Assembly: GCF_000350485.1 (NCBI RefSeq)
Contig: NZ_AORV01000025.1
Span: forward strand, 62,001-126,000
Length of the DNA: 64,000 bases
Direction: 5' to 3'
From: Ruminiclostridium cellobioparum subsp. termitidis CT1112
GTDB taxonomy: Bacteria > Bacillota > Clostridia > Acetivibrionales > DSM-1351
Positions 1 through 7,220 of the stretch are shown piece after piece. The first letter of the stretch is position 1, and each line of letters starts with the position of its first letter. The notes below the pieces were generated by a model. That model did no database searches and was not told the origin of the DNA. It worked only from the letters and a program-made list of their open reading frames with translations. Both the position numbers and the translations under genes were made by a program.

Positions 1-202
1 TAAATCTAAAATAAGGTCCTGCACTTATGGCAGAAAACCGCTGTCCGGCCAACTCGAAATCCACGATTTCCGAATCTCCGGAAGGTGTGTCTCCGATTAC
101 TGTCACATTTAAAAGCCGGGACTGCTCAAACAAACTGATATAAAACAAGGCCGCTTCCTTAGCCTCTTTGTCGTACCATAAATGAGGAACTATTTTCTGC
201 AT
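1..202 (-). CDS. VOC-superfamily PhnB-like protein, C-terminus outside window
   Basis: This is the first 67 codons of a minus-strand gene that runs off the left edge. The translation ([20 protein letters not shown], then a [20 protein letters not shown] stretch) matches the start of PhnB-like VOC proteins, historically called 3-demethylubiquinone methyltransferase-like, whose first beta-alpha-beta unit reads this way. An in-frame ATG at 208 abuts the AGGAG box with no spacing, whereas the ATG at 202 lies six bases from it, so 202 is chosen. The biochemical role of such small VOC proteins is usually unknown. It faces away from the ABC-F gene. Confidence 0.75.
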   Translation of the reverse strand, partial: MQKIVPHLWYDKEAKEAALFYISLFEQSRLLNVTVIGDTPSGDSEIVDFELAGQRFSAISAGPYFRF

Positions 203-317
203 AGGCATCTCCTTTATCCTGCCGGAAAGTTTTTAGGCTTTTTAATTTTAATATTATCATTATACCAATCGGACTTCGGGCTTAAACATACATGAAAAAA
301 GTTCTATGTTTTGTATG

Positions 318-346
318 TTGAATTTAAAATTCCGGTATGTTATATT
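318..346 (+). promoter_or_regulatory. sigma-A type promoter of the ABC-F leader
   Basis: TTGAAT at 318-323 and TATATT at 341-346 are separated by exactly 17 bases. Transcription would start near 353, about 270 bases ahead of the ABC-F start codon, which leaves room for a regulatory leader. Confidence 0.6.
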
Positions 347-352
347 ATTTTT

Positions 353-620
353 ACAAACAAATGATTGGAGTTGAAAAGATGAAGTAATTTTTCTTGTATT
401 TTGATGCCGATAAGACAACGCAGGGTGAAGTGCGCTTGTTTTTATGGTGTTATGCAGGAAAGTTACTGAATTCTTATCACTCAACCGTATATCTCCGTCC
501 TGCCGCAACAGGGCCTGGCTGTGTTATATTTTGAGCTGCAAGAATTTACTTTCTTGCAGCTTTTATATTTCATTTTAAGATTGAGGCATACTTGTATATA
601 GGTGCAGGAGGAGGATTTTT
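353..620 (+). promoter_or_regulatory. leader of the ABC-F gene with two-codon ORF and attenuator
   Basis: The leader holds a GGAG box (367-370), then ATG-AAG-TAA at 379-387, a two-codon reading frame with good spacing, then an intrinsic terminator at 535-566 and finally the ABC-F ribosome binding site. A six-base pairing (454-459 with 498-503) offers an alternative fold between them. Translation-sensing leader attenuation is known for several antibiotic ABC-F genes such as vmlR of Bacillus and lmo0919 of Listeria; that this leader works likewise is inference. No other gene is seen between 209 and 620. Confidence 0.5.
535..566 (+). terminator. intrinsic terminator inside the ABC-F leader
   Basis: Ten base pairs, GCTGCAAGAA (535-544) with TTCTTGCAGC (551-560), with a six-base loop, followed by TTTTATATTT. 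It lies downstream of the leader promoter and upstream of the coding start, the arrangement expected for attenuation. Confidence 0.75.
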
Positions 621-2108
621 ATGTCTTTAATAAATGTTACAAACCTGACTTTTGCCTATGACGGCAGTTATGATAACATATTTGAAAATGTGAGCTTTCA
701 AATAGACACGGATTGGAAATTGGGTTTCACCGGCAGGAACGGCAGGGGGAAAACCACCTTCCTCAATCTGCTGCTCAGCAAATACGAATACAGCGGTAAG
801 ATTTCCGCAAAGGTAAATTTTGAGTACTTCCCTTTCGAGGTTAAAAACAGGGAAATAAATACAATTGATGTGATTGAGGAGATATGTCCGGATTATGTTC
901 ATTGGGAGGTTATGCGCGAACTCTCCCTGCTGGAGGTTTCCGATGATGTTTTGTACCGCCCGTTCAGCACTCTTTCAAACGGAGAACAGACAAAAGTCCT
1001 GCTGGCTGCCCTGTTCCTAAAGGAAAACAGCTTTCTGCTGATTGACGAGCCCACAAACCACCTGGATATGAATGCAAGACAAATCGTCAGCGGCTACCTG
1101 AAATCCAAGCATGGATTCATACTTGTTTCACATGACAGGGCGTTTCTGGACAACTGCGTGGATCACATCCTGTCAATCAACAAAACAAATATAGAAATAC
1201 AGAGGGGCAACTTTTCTTCCTGGTGGGCAAACAAGGAATTACAGGATAACTTTGAGCTTGCCGAAAACGAAAAGCTGAAAAAAGATATCCAAAGGCTGGC
1301 TTCTGCGGCAAAACGCACTTCCGACTGGTCTGACAGGGCTGAGGCCAGAAAAATAGGCTTTGACCCCACAAAGACCGAAAAAAGCGCCGGACGCAGGCCA
1401 TATGAGGCAGCAAAAGCAAAGAAAATGATGAGCCGTTCAAAATCGATACAGGAAAGACAGCAGTCGGCCATTGAAGAAAAGTCCAGGCTCCTGAAAAATA
1501 TTGAAAACACCGAGAAGTTGAAGATTTCGCAGCTGGACTATCATTCCGACCGGCTTGCAGAACTTGATGACGTATCCATCTTCTATGGTGAAAAAACGGC
1601 CTGCCGGGGAGTGAGCTTCAATATAGAAAAAGGCGACAGAATAGCCCTGAGCGGCAGGAACGGCTCGGGAAAATCCAGCCTGATCAAGCTAATATGCGGA
1701 GAAGATATTTCATACACAGGCACTTTCAGGCGCGCAAGCCAGCTGAAAATATCCTATGTTTCCCAGGATACCTCTCACCTTAATGGAAATCTGACCGGCT
1801 ATGCAAGGGAAAATGACATTGACGAAAGTTTATTTAAGGCTATTCTGAGAAAGCTTGACTTCTCAAGGGTTCAGTTTGAAAAGGACATGTCTGATTTCAG
1901 CGGAGGACAGAAGAAAAAAGTTCTGATAGCCCGAAGTCTTTGTGAAAAGGTCCATTTGCATATATGGGACGAACCTTTGAATTTTATAGATGTGCTTTCC
2001 CGTATGCAAATTGAGGAACTGCTGCTGGAATACACCCCTACAATCCTGTTTGTAGAGCATGATATTGAATTCCGCAGGAATATTGCTACAAAAGTAGTTG
2101 AGCTGTAA
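621..2108 (+). CDS. ABC-F ribosomal protection protein, Lsa/CplR-like
   Basis: A 495-residue soluble protein with two ATP-binding cassettes and no membrane segments, the ABC-F layout; members of the Lsa/CplR/Vga group bind the ribosomal E site and displace lincosamide, pleuromutilin and streptogramin A drugs. Cassette 1 has Walker A GRNGRGKTT (38-46), signature LSNGEQ (119-124) and Walker B followed by EPTNHLD (about 144-150). A charged linker of about 120 residues follows, then cassette 2 with GRNGSGKSS (346-354) and FSGGQKKK. Cassette 2 carries DEPLNFIDV where cassette 1 has DEPTNHLD. Length fits Lsa proteins (near 498). The start follows AGGAGGAGG. Regulation by the leader is suggested. 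The resistance spectrum cannot be read from sequence, and a housekeeping role remains possible. Confidence 0.85.
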   Translation: MSLINVTNLTFAYDGSYDNIFENVSFQIDTDWKLGFTGRNGRGKTTFLNLLLSKYEYSGKISAKVNFEYFPFEVKNREINTIDVIEEICPDYVHWEVMRELSLLEVSDDVLYRPFSTLSNGEQTKVLLAALFLKENSFLLIDEPTNHLDMNARQIVSGYLKSKHGFILVSHDRAFLDNCVDHILSINKTNIEIQRGNFSSWWANKELQDNFELAENEKLKKDIQRLASAAKRTSDWSDRAEARKIGFDPTKTEKSAGRRPYEAAKAKKMMSRSKSIQERQQSAIEEKSRLLKNIENTEKLKISQLDYHSDRLAELDDVSIFYGEKTACRGVSFNIEKGDRIALSGRNGSGKSSLIKLICGEDISYTGTFRRASQLKISYVSQDTSHLNGNLTGYARENDIDESLFKAILRKLDFSRVQFEKDMSDFSGGQKKKVLIARSLCEKVHLHIWDEPLNFIDVLSRMQIEELLLEYTPTILFVEHDIEFRRNIATKVVEL

Positions 2109-2112
2109 GTGC

Positions 2113-2178
2113 AGCTCTATAAAAGTACATGCCTGAAATTTGCGCTGCTTCAGGCTGTACTTTTATACGAGCTTTTTT
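2113..2178 (+). terminator. strong terminator after the ABC-F gene
   Basis: A 25-base arm (2113-2137) pairs with 2149-2173 with only one bulge on each side, followed by six T residues (2173-2178). The tail lies on the plus strand, so it ends the ABC-F transcript and separates it from the convergent panD. Bases 2121-2141 recur identically at 58416-58436 (see findings). Confidence 0.85.
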
Positions 2179-2564
2179 CACATGTCCAGCTGTCCGTGCT
2201 TTTCATAAGCGGTAATCTTCCGTATTTTATTTTTATGGTCTACAAAAACAACTGCAGGCTTGTGATTCTTCGCCTCCTCCGGCTCCATTGTGCAATAGGC
2301 CATCAATATTATCAGATCGCCAACCTGAACACATCTCGCTGCCGCACCGTTCAGGCAGATCATTCCCGAACCGCGTTCTCCCGCAATACAGTATGTTTCA
2401 AAACGGTTTCCGTTATTTATATCAACAACCTGGACCTTTTCGTACTCGTAAATCCCGGCTGCTTCCAGCAGTTCCTCATCAACCGTAATGCTGCCGACAT
2501 ATGAAAGTTCGGCCTGCACAACAGTTGCACGATGTATCTTGCCTTTAAGCATGGTAATGTTCAT
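2178..2564 (-). CDS. panD: aspartate 1-decarboxylase PanD
   Basis: Makes beta-alanine from L-aspartate for pantothenate synthesis. The 128-residue length and the self-processing site Gly24-Ser25 in [17 protein letters not shown], where cleavage creates the pyruvoyl cofactor, identify it clearly. The fold-typical [16 protein letters not shown] start and [21 protein letters not shown] segment are present. The ATG at 2564 is preceded by a G-rich box (AGGGGGG) five bases away; the inner ATG at 2552 is also usable. It lies 124 bases downstream of panC on the same strand, so it may be read as the last gene of the pantothenate operon or from its own promoter in the AT-rich gap. Confidence 0.95.
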   Translation of the reverse strand: MNITMLKGKIHRATVVQAELSYVGSITVDEELLEAAGIYEYEKVQVVDINNGNRFETYCIAGERGSGMICLNGAAARCVQVGDLIILMAYCTMEPEEAKNHKPAVVFVDHKNKIRKITAYEKHGQLDM

Positions 2565-2688
2565 ACCAACCCCCCTGTGTCAAAATTCCAAAATATTGTT
2601 ATATATTTTTATATATTGTTAGCTTATTAAACATAAATAAACATTATCAAATACTGTTAAAATACCTTTTTTGAATACTATTTGAATA

Positions 2689-3552
2689 CTATATGTTTTC
2701 ATTCAGCCCGGGCTGGAACACAAAGTTGTCTATCAGGCGGGTTTTCCCTATAAATACCGCCAGGGCAACCAATACAGGTCTGTCTATCGAATCCGCCTTT
2801 TCCATCGAAAGTGCGTCCACCACCTCTATATAATCGATTCTCGCCATATGTTCCGTATTAATATTTTCGGTTATAACAGAAATGATTTTATCCGCACTTC
2901 GTTCCCCCTGCTCAAGCAGCTCCCGGCCTTTGACCAGTGATTTGCTGAGTATTAATGCGGCACTCCGCTCCTGAGGGCTTAAATAGGTGTTTCGGGAGCT
3001 TTTTGCCAGACCGTCGTCTTCGCGGATTATGGGGCAGCCTATTATTTCAATATCCAGATTGAGGTCACGGGCCATACGCCTGATAACCGCAAGCTGCTGT
3101 GCATCCTTCTGCCCGAAATAAGCCCTGTCGGCACCCACAATGTTGAATAATTTGTTCACAACGGTGCATACACCCCTGAAGTGCCCCGGCCTGCTCCTCC
3201 CACAAAGTCCCCGGGTCAGGGAATTCATATCCACAAATGTACAGAAGTCGGGCTGGTACATTTCAGAGGCGTCGGGATGGAATATCAGGTGGGCACCCGC
3301 TGCTTCGCAAAGGGCCCTGTCATGTTCCAGATCACGGGGATAGCTGTTGAAATCCTCCGCGGGGCCAAACTGCATGGGATTTACAAATATACTGACAACC
3401 ACACGGCTGTTTTGGCCGGCGGCCCTCCGGATCAGGCTTTGGTGCCCTTCATGCAGGTAACCCATGGTGGGCACAAAACCTATGCTATGTCCCTCCCGTT
3501 TCCATGACTTTATGGTTTTACGTACTTCGTCTATTGTTTTTACAATTTCCAT
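2689..3552 (-). CDS. panC: pantothenate synthetase PanC
   Basis: ATP-dependent condensation of pantoate with beta-alanine. Hallmarks are VPTMGYLHEGHQSLI (nucleotide-binding HxGH), FVNPMQFGPAEDFNSYPRD, GAHLIFHPDASEMYQ and FGQKDAQQLAVIRRM. The ATG at 3552 gives 287 residues, the usual size. The open frame extends to a TTG at 3618 that overlaps the panB stop as TTGA, but those 22 extra residues match no family N-terminus and are treated as non-coding. It follows panB by 62 bases on the same strand and is probably co-transcribed with it. Confidence 0.95.
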   Translation of the reverse strand: MEIVKTIDEVRKTIKSWKREGHSIGFVPTMGYLHEGHQSLIRRAAGQNSRVVVSIFVNPMQFGPAEDFNSYPRDLEHDRALCEAAGAHLIFHPDASEMYQPDFCTFVDMNSLTRGLCGRSRPGHFRGVCTVVNKLFNIVGADRAYFGQKDAQQLAVIRRMARDLNLDIEIIGCPIIREDDGLAKSSRNTYLSPQERSAALILSKSLVKGRELLEQGERSADKIISVITENINTEHMARIDYIEVVDALSMEKADSIDRPVLVALAVFIGKTRLIDNFVFQPGLNENI

Positions 3553-3614
3553 CGAACCTTTCCCTTCCGGGACAGCTGCATTCACTCTGCCAGAGCTGTT
3601 TTTCCAGCTGTTCC

Positions 3615-4442
3615 TCAATATAATTTTTCAATGATCGAATCTGCTATATCAAAGCAATGTTCCGGTGCAGGAAAAGCTCCCTTTTCAACCTCGGAAATAT
3701 ATAGTTCAAAAGCTTTTTTCATTTGCGTGCCGATATCGGAAAAGTGCCTTACAAACTTGGGTGTGAAGTCGCTGAACATGCCCAGCATGTCCTGATAAAC
3801 CAAAACCTGTCCGTCACAGCCGTTCCCTGCCCCGATCCCTATGGTAGGAATGGAAATACTTTTGGAGATAATTTCTGCAAGCCTTGCCGGAATACATTCC
3901 AGCACTACGGCAAAAGCCCCTGCTTCTTCCACAGCTTTGGCCTCTTCAATGAGCCTGCGGGCATCCTCCACACCCTTACCCTGAACTTTAAAACCGCCCA
4001 ATGCATTTATTGACTGCGGTGTCAAACCTATATGCGCCATAACTGGAATTGACGCCTCCACTATGGCCCGGATCTGAGGGCATACCACGCTGCCTCCTTC
4101 AAGCTTTACCGCATTGGCATGCCCTTCCTTGACAAGGCGGCCCGCATTGCATACGGCGTCATACACCGAGGTCTGATAAGACATAAATGGCATATCACTG
4201 ACAACCAGAGCATTTTGTGCACCTCTTGCCACAGCTTTGGTATGGTGAAGTATATCGTCCATTGTAACCTGCAGCGTATCCTTATATCCCAGGACTACCA
4301 TTCCCAGTGAATCTCCCACCAGTAAGGCATTTATTCCCGCTTCATCCATGAGCCTGGCTGTGGAATAATCATATGCCGTCAGCATGGTCAGTTTTTTATT
4401 CTCCTGTTTTGCTTCTCTAAATGAAAGTACCGTATTCTTCAT
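3615..4442 (-). CDS. panB: 3-methyl-2-oxobutanoate hydroxymethyltransferase PanB
   Basis: Adds a hydroxymethyl group from methylene-tetrahydrofolate to alpha-ketoisovalerate, giving ketopantoate. The 275-residue protein has the family motifs [30 protein letters not shown] (metal and substrate loop), [28 protein letters not shown] and [16 protein letters not shown]. Its first 26 bases overlap the end of the upstream DUF2520 gene, and a GGAG box sits inside that gene, so translation is probably coupled. This overlap ties the DUF2520 product to pantothenate synthesis. Confidence 0.96.
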   Translation of the reverse strand: MKNTVLSFREAKQENKKLTMLTAYDYSTARLMDEAGINALLVGDSLGMVVLGYKDTLQVTMDDILHHTKAVARGAQNALVVSDMPFMSYQTSVYDAVCNAGRLVKEGHANAVKLEGGSVVCPQIRAIVEASIPVMAHIGLTPQSINALGGFKVQGKGVEDARRLIEEAKAVEEAGAFAVVLECIPARLAEIISKSISIPTIGIGAGNGCDGQVLVYQDMLGMFSDFTPKFVRHFSDIGTQMKKAFELYISEVEKGAFPAPEHCFDIADSIIEKLY

Positions 4443-5286
4443 AGGCCTTCTCCATCATCCTTTCCATTTCGTCGTAGCTGAAATATGGTCTTTTTTGTTT
4501 CGCAACAGCAAGCAGTTTTTGTGACAGAAGTATATACAACTGCCTGTCGGTTTCATCCAGAGAGGATAAATTTCTTGCCGCAGTTTCCACGTCACCGCGC
4601 TCTACAGGTCCCGTCAAAGCCTGTACCGTCCCCTGCCTGACAATATTCTGAATATTGCCCGTCATTAAAGGCAACAGTGCACGACTGGCACTTTCCGCGT
4701 CAAAACCGCAGCCCTTGAGCAGATCAATGCCTGTCTGAGCCAATGCGACTACAAAATTGCTGGCAAAAACCGCAGCGCTATGGTACCTTGGCTTATTTTC
4801 AGGCGAAATAACCTGTACTGGATTTCCCAGCTGCTTCAAAAGCATCTGCATTTCCTGCAGGCGCCCTTCCGAGCCCTCCAGGGTAAAAAAGGCCTTATTC
4901 AGTTCCTTGTGAGAATTAAACCTGTCGCTTATTCCAAAAAGCGGATGGATAGAATAACCATATGCATTATGATTATCAATATTTGAAAAAACTGATGAAG
5001 ATAATGAACCACTACAGTGACAAATTATTTTATTTTTGATAGACAGCTTCCCAATGCAATCCCATATTTCTTTTATTGTTCCGTCGGGAACAGTGAGAAA
5101 AAGAGTATCACTTGCCTCTACAATGCCATCAATGTCGTTAAAGCTCATTGTGCCTGTAAATTCCGCCGCCTGTATTGCAGATTGAGGATCTTTGCTGTAA
5201 TATCCCGCAACCTCCAGATTGTGTTCACGGAAATATTTACCAAGGCTGAATCCTACTTTTCCTGCTCCAATAAATCCTATTTTCAT
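4417..5286 (-). CDS. panG: Rossmann/DUF2520 oxidoreductase, probable ketopantoate reductase (PanG type)
   Basis: A 289-residue NAD(P)-binding protein: the N-terminus [19 protein letters not shown] is a GxGxxG Rossmann start, and the C-terminal half is the all-helical DUF2520 domain. No panE is seen in the operon, and this gene is the first cistron, overlapping panB by 26 bases. A non-PanE ketopantoate reductase, PanG, was described in Francisella with relatives in other bacteria including clostridia; assigning PanG here is inference from that and from context. The ATG at 5286 has a perfect GGAGGTGAT box; an upstream open extension to 5394 lacks a ribosome binding site and is ignored. 6-phosphogluconate-dehydrogenase-like folds share the same start motif, so the substrate is not proven. 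Confidence 0.75.
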   Translation of the reverse strand: MKIGFIGAGKVGFSLGKYFREHNLEVAGYYSKDPQSAIQAAEFTGTMSFNDIDGIVEASDTLFLTVPDGTIKEIWDCIGKLSIKNKIICHCSGSLSSSVFSNIDNHNAYGYSIHPLFGISDRFNSHKELNKAFFTLEGSEGRLQEMQMLLKQLGNPVQVISPENKPRYHSAAVFASNFVVALAQTGIDLLKGCGFDAESASRALLPLMTGNIQNIVRQGTVQALTGPVERGDVETAARNLSSLDETDRQLYILLSQKLLAVAKQKRPYFSYDEMERMMEKAYEEYGTFI

Positions 5287-5366
5287 AAATATCACCTCCC
5301 GAAAAAAGAGGGGCGATACTCTTTTAAGTCCCATTCCATGAGGATATGAGCTGGCCTTCAAAAATA

Positions 5367-5394
5367 AATATAAATAAGTCTGATGTAGTTTCAA
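5367..5394 (-). promoter_or_regulatory. promoter of the pantothenate operon
   Basis: On the minus strand TTGAAA (5394-5389) and TATATT (5372-5367) are 16 bases apart, about 80 bases ahead of the panG start. No riboswitch or T-box pattern was seen between promoter and gene. Confidence 0.45.
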
Positions 5395-5416
5395 CAGTCA
5401 ATTGCATTCAAATATA

Positions 5417-5659
5417 ATACCCTCTGTTGACAATGTATAACACGCCTCACGCCGGCTATTTTGACACTTTTCTTTTGTCGTCGTCCTTGCCTTGCGTCAG
5501 CAAGGCTGCATCCATCCTCCTCGAAAATTGTCAAAATATCTCGGTGTGAGGTCGGTGATTTTTGAGTGAGATAATTTGGCTTGCGGCAAGCGGCTTCAAC
5601 GCAGCCGCAGGGCAAATTAACCACTCAAAAACGTATTGTACATCGTCAATAGAGGGTAA
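5417..5659. repeat. 243-bp structured inverted-repeat element (MITE-like), TA-flanked
   Basis: The outer arms 5417-5443 and 5633-5659 are inverted repeats of about 27 bp with only a few mismatches. Inside, two further hairpins form: CCTCAC/GTGAGG with ATTTTGACA/TGTCAAAAT, and TTTTTGAGTG/CACTCAAAAA with nested AATTTG/CAAATT and TGCGGC/GCCGCA. The ends read TA-CCCTCT...AGAGGG-TA, compatible with a TA target duplication of the IS630/mariner kind. It carries no convincing reading frame. A non-mobile structured RNA is the alternative. It sits between the panG promoter and the FMN dehydrogenase gene. Confidence 0.65.
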
Positions 5660-5784
5660 CCTCGGGTCATTTGTCATTGACTTTGAGAATACTACCCATT
5701 CAACGTAAAATATAACACCTTTTTATTGTCCTTGTAAAGACTCAGTAAAAAAATTCGCTCCGCACAATTTTAGCTTATTTGCAT

Positions 5785-5888
5785 ATGGAGAGTTAATTTT
5801 CTTTTCGCCAGGGGGGACTACTCCCCCTTCGACGGAGCTAAAGCTCCTGAGCGCCCCCTCTGCTTCGGAAATGGAATTCTCCTTTTGC
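5785..5888. repeat. imperfect 104-bp palindromic stretch
   Basis: Nested inverted repeats lie just downstream of the FMN dehydrogenase gene: GGGGG..CCCCC at 5811-5827, GGAGCTAAAGCTCC at 5834-5847, and outer arms resembling GCATATGGAGA / TCTCCTTTTGC. There is no T-run typical of a terminator. Sequences of this look are often dispersed repeats in Firmicutes; only one copy is visible here. Confidence 0.4.
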
Positions 5889-5899
5889 ATCCCGAAAAT

Positions 5900-6802
5900 C
5901 TACCTCTTCCAGATAACTGACGAATCTATACTCCCGAGATTTTTAAAACATGTACGAGTCATCACTCCGGCAAGCTCTCTGGTTATACCGTTTATTTTTT
6001 GCTCCACACCCTCGGCTCCGCTTTCGGCCAGCAGAGGCATCAGGGCACGACCCACCGACACGGCATCGGCTCCCAGCGCCAGGGCCTTGAATACGTCCAT
6101 ACCGCTTGAAACGCCGCAGTCCGCAAAAACCGGTATACTTTTGTTTATTACTTTTACGATTTTGGGCAGGATCATAAGCGGCGGCACTGCAAAGTCCATT
6201 ATTCCATGGTGATGGGAGACAACTATTCCCCTTACGCCCGCTTCGGCACATTTATATGCATCCTGCTCGCTTAGTACTCCTTTTATAATAAAAGGCAATT
6301 TGGTTGCCTTGACAAAACTTTTGATTTCGTCAAGTGTTTTTCCCGTCATGGGAAGTCCCAGGACATTATCGTACTGACCGCTGTTGTTGAAGGAGTGGTC
6401 TATATCCATACCAAGAGCAAAAACTCCGCACTTTTCGGCATGTTCTATTTTCTTAAAAATCACGTTGTTATCAGCATGAGGTTTGATTATTTTAATTGTT
6501 TTTGCTCCCGTAGCCGTTATGGCTTCAAGCTCAGCTTCTTCACCCATACCTGTCCACATAACCGCTCCGGCCTTAAAGGCTCCTCTGGCCATTTCGGCCA
6601 TGCCGTTGGGGCGGGTTCCGTTAAGGTGGGATAATGCGGCTGTCATAACTGGGGTTGAAAAGGTTTCTCCGTAAAGCTCAAGTTTGGTAGACGGTATAAC
6701 AGAATCAATATGCCTCATTTCAACCAAAAGTGAATCAAAGTATTCACGGGTTATTTGATTTGAATCTCCGGCCCTGTATTTTTGTTCGGTATTTTGTGCC
6801 AT
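5900..6802 (-). CDS. FMN-dependent alpha-hydroxy-acid dehydrogenase family protein
   Basis: A 300-residue TIM-barrel protein of the FMN_dh family (lactate oxidase, glycolate oxidase). Recognisable parts are the FMN-contacting TPVMTAALSH region, the catalytic-histidine segment at about residues 195-205, and the phosphate-binding VFADCGVSSGMDVFKALALGA and ADAVSVGRALM near the C-terminus. The canonical SNHGGR motif is SHHHGI here, so the histidine is kept but the substrate-carboxylate arginine is not visible; a classic 2-hydroxyacid substrate is doubtful. The ATG at 6802 has a GGAGGGG box; an upstream extension to 6889 lacks one. It is about 60 residues shorter than lactate oxidase. It is transcribed alone, divergent from the ceramidase-like gene. 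Confidence 0.8.
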   Translation of the reverse strand: MAQNTEQKYRAGDSNQITREYFDSLLVEMRHIDSVIPSTKLELYGETFSTPVMTAALSHLNGTRPNGMAEMARGAFKAGAVMWTGMGEEAELEAITATGAKTIKIIKPHADNNVIFKKIEHAEKCGVFALGMDIDHSFNNSGQYDNVLGLPMTGKTLDEIKSFVKATKLPFIIKGVLSEQDAYKCAEAGVRGIVVSHHHGIMDFAVPPLMILPKIVKVINKSIPVFADCGVSSGMDVFKALALGADAVSVGRALMPLLAESGAEGVEQKINGITRELAGVMTRTCFKNLGSIDSSVIWKR

Positions 6803-7220
6803 TAAATTCCCCTCCCGATATGGATTATTCCGGTAGTCTGTACTATCTAAAATGTATATTGTCCGAAAAAAAAACTTAACTACCGGCAATGTATGAATTT
6901 AGATATTACAGGCTGCTGTTTGTAGTTTACTCCATTACAGGCCCTTTGTCCATTAATTCAAAAACAGCCCGGGCGGCAGCCTGCAAAACCATGCGTCTTA
7001 AACTTGACACCATGCTACTGTTGTCCCATAATGGAATAAGCAGGTAATTTTACAATACTGAGGAGTCTGGCAATATGACACAACCGCTTTGCATTGTATT
7101 TGCTCCATGCCTTGTCCGATAAGGGCGGTAATTGCATGGAGCGGTATATATTTTACCGCCCGGTTCGGACTTTGCTTTCTTATTTTTTAATAAAAATAAA
7201 CCATATTAAGGAGCAGAGTT
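6803..7220. other. 418-bp divergent intergenic region
   Basis: It contains the upstream signals of the FMN dehydrogenase gene on the minus side and a structured leader at 7102-7170 on the plus side. A 39-codon open stretch on the minus strand (about 6920-7050) has no ribosome binding site and is not called. No repeat or RNA gene was recognised otherwise. Confidence 0.4.
7102..7170 (+). promoter_or_regulatory. leader with two mutually exclusive helices
   Basis: Helix A pairs GCTCCATGC (7102-7110) with GCATGGAGC (7134-7142). Helix B pairs GTCCGA plus GGGCGGTAA (7114-7119, 7123-7131) with TTACCGCCC plus TCGGAC (7153-7161, 7165-7170). The 3' arm of A lies in the loop of B, so full forms of both cannot coexist easily. 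A moderately T-rich tail follows helix B, then the ribosome binding site and start of the ceramidase-like gene at 7221. It matches no riboswitch class that I recognise. Confidence 0.5.

Noticed and set aside
260-508. 82-codon minus-strand frame
   Set aside because: It covers the ABC-F leader in antisense, has no ribosome binding site and no family resemblance; promoter and terminator signals on the other strand explain the DNA.
3553-3618. N-terminal extension of panC to a TTG overlapping the panB stop
   Set aside because: The extra residues match no PanC start, and the ATG at 3552 gives the normal family length.
5391-5624. 77-codon minus-strand frame
   Set aside because: It lies inside the 243-bp inverted-repeat element; the reading frame follows from the palindromic sequence, not from coding.
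5785-5888. terminator of the FMN dehydrogenase gene
   Set aside because: The hairpins are strong but no T-run follows on the minus strand, so it is listed only as a palindromic stretch.
6920-7050. short minus-strand frame with an Ala/Arg-rich end (RMVLQAAARAVFELMDKG)
   Set aside because: It looks protein-like but has no start signal; at most a gene remnant.
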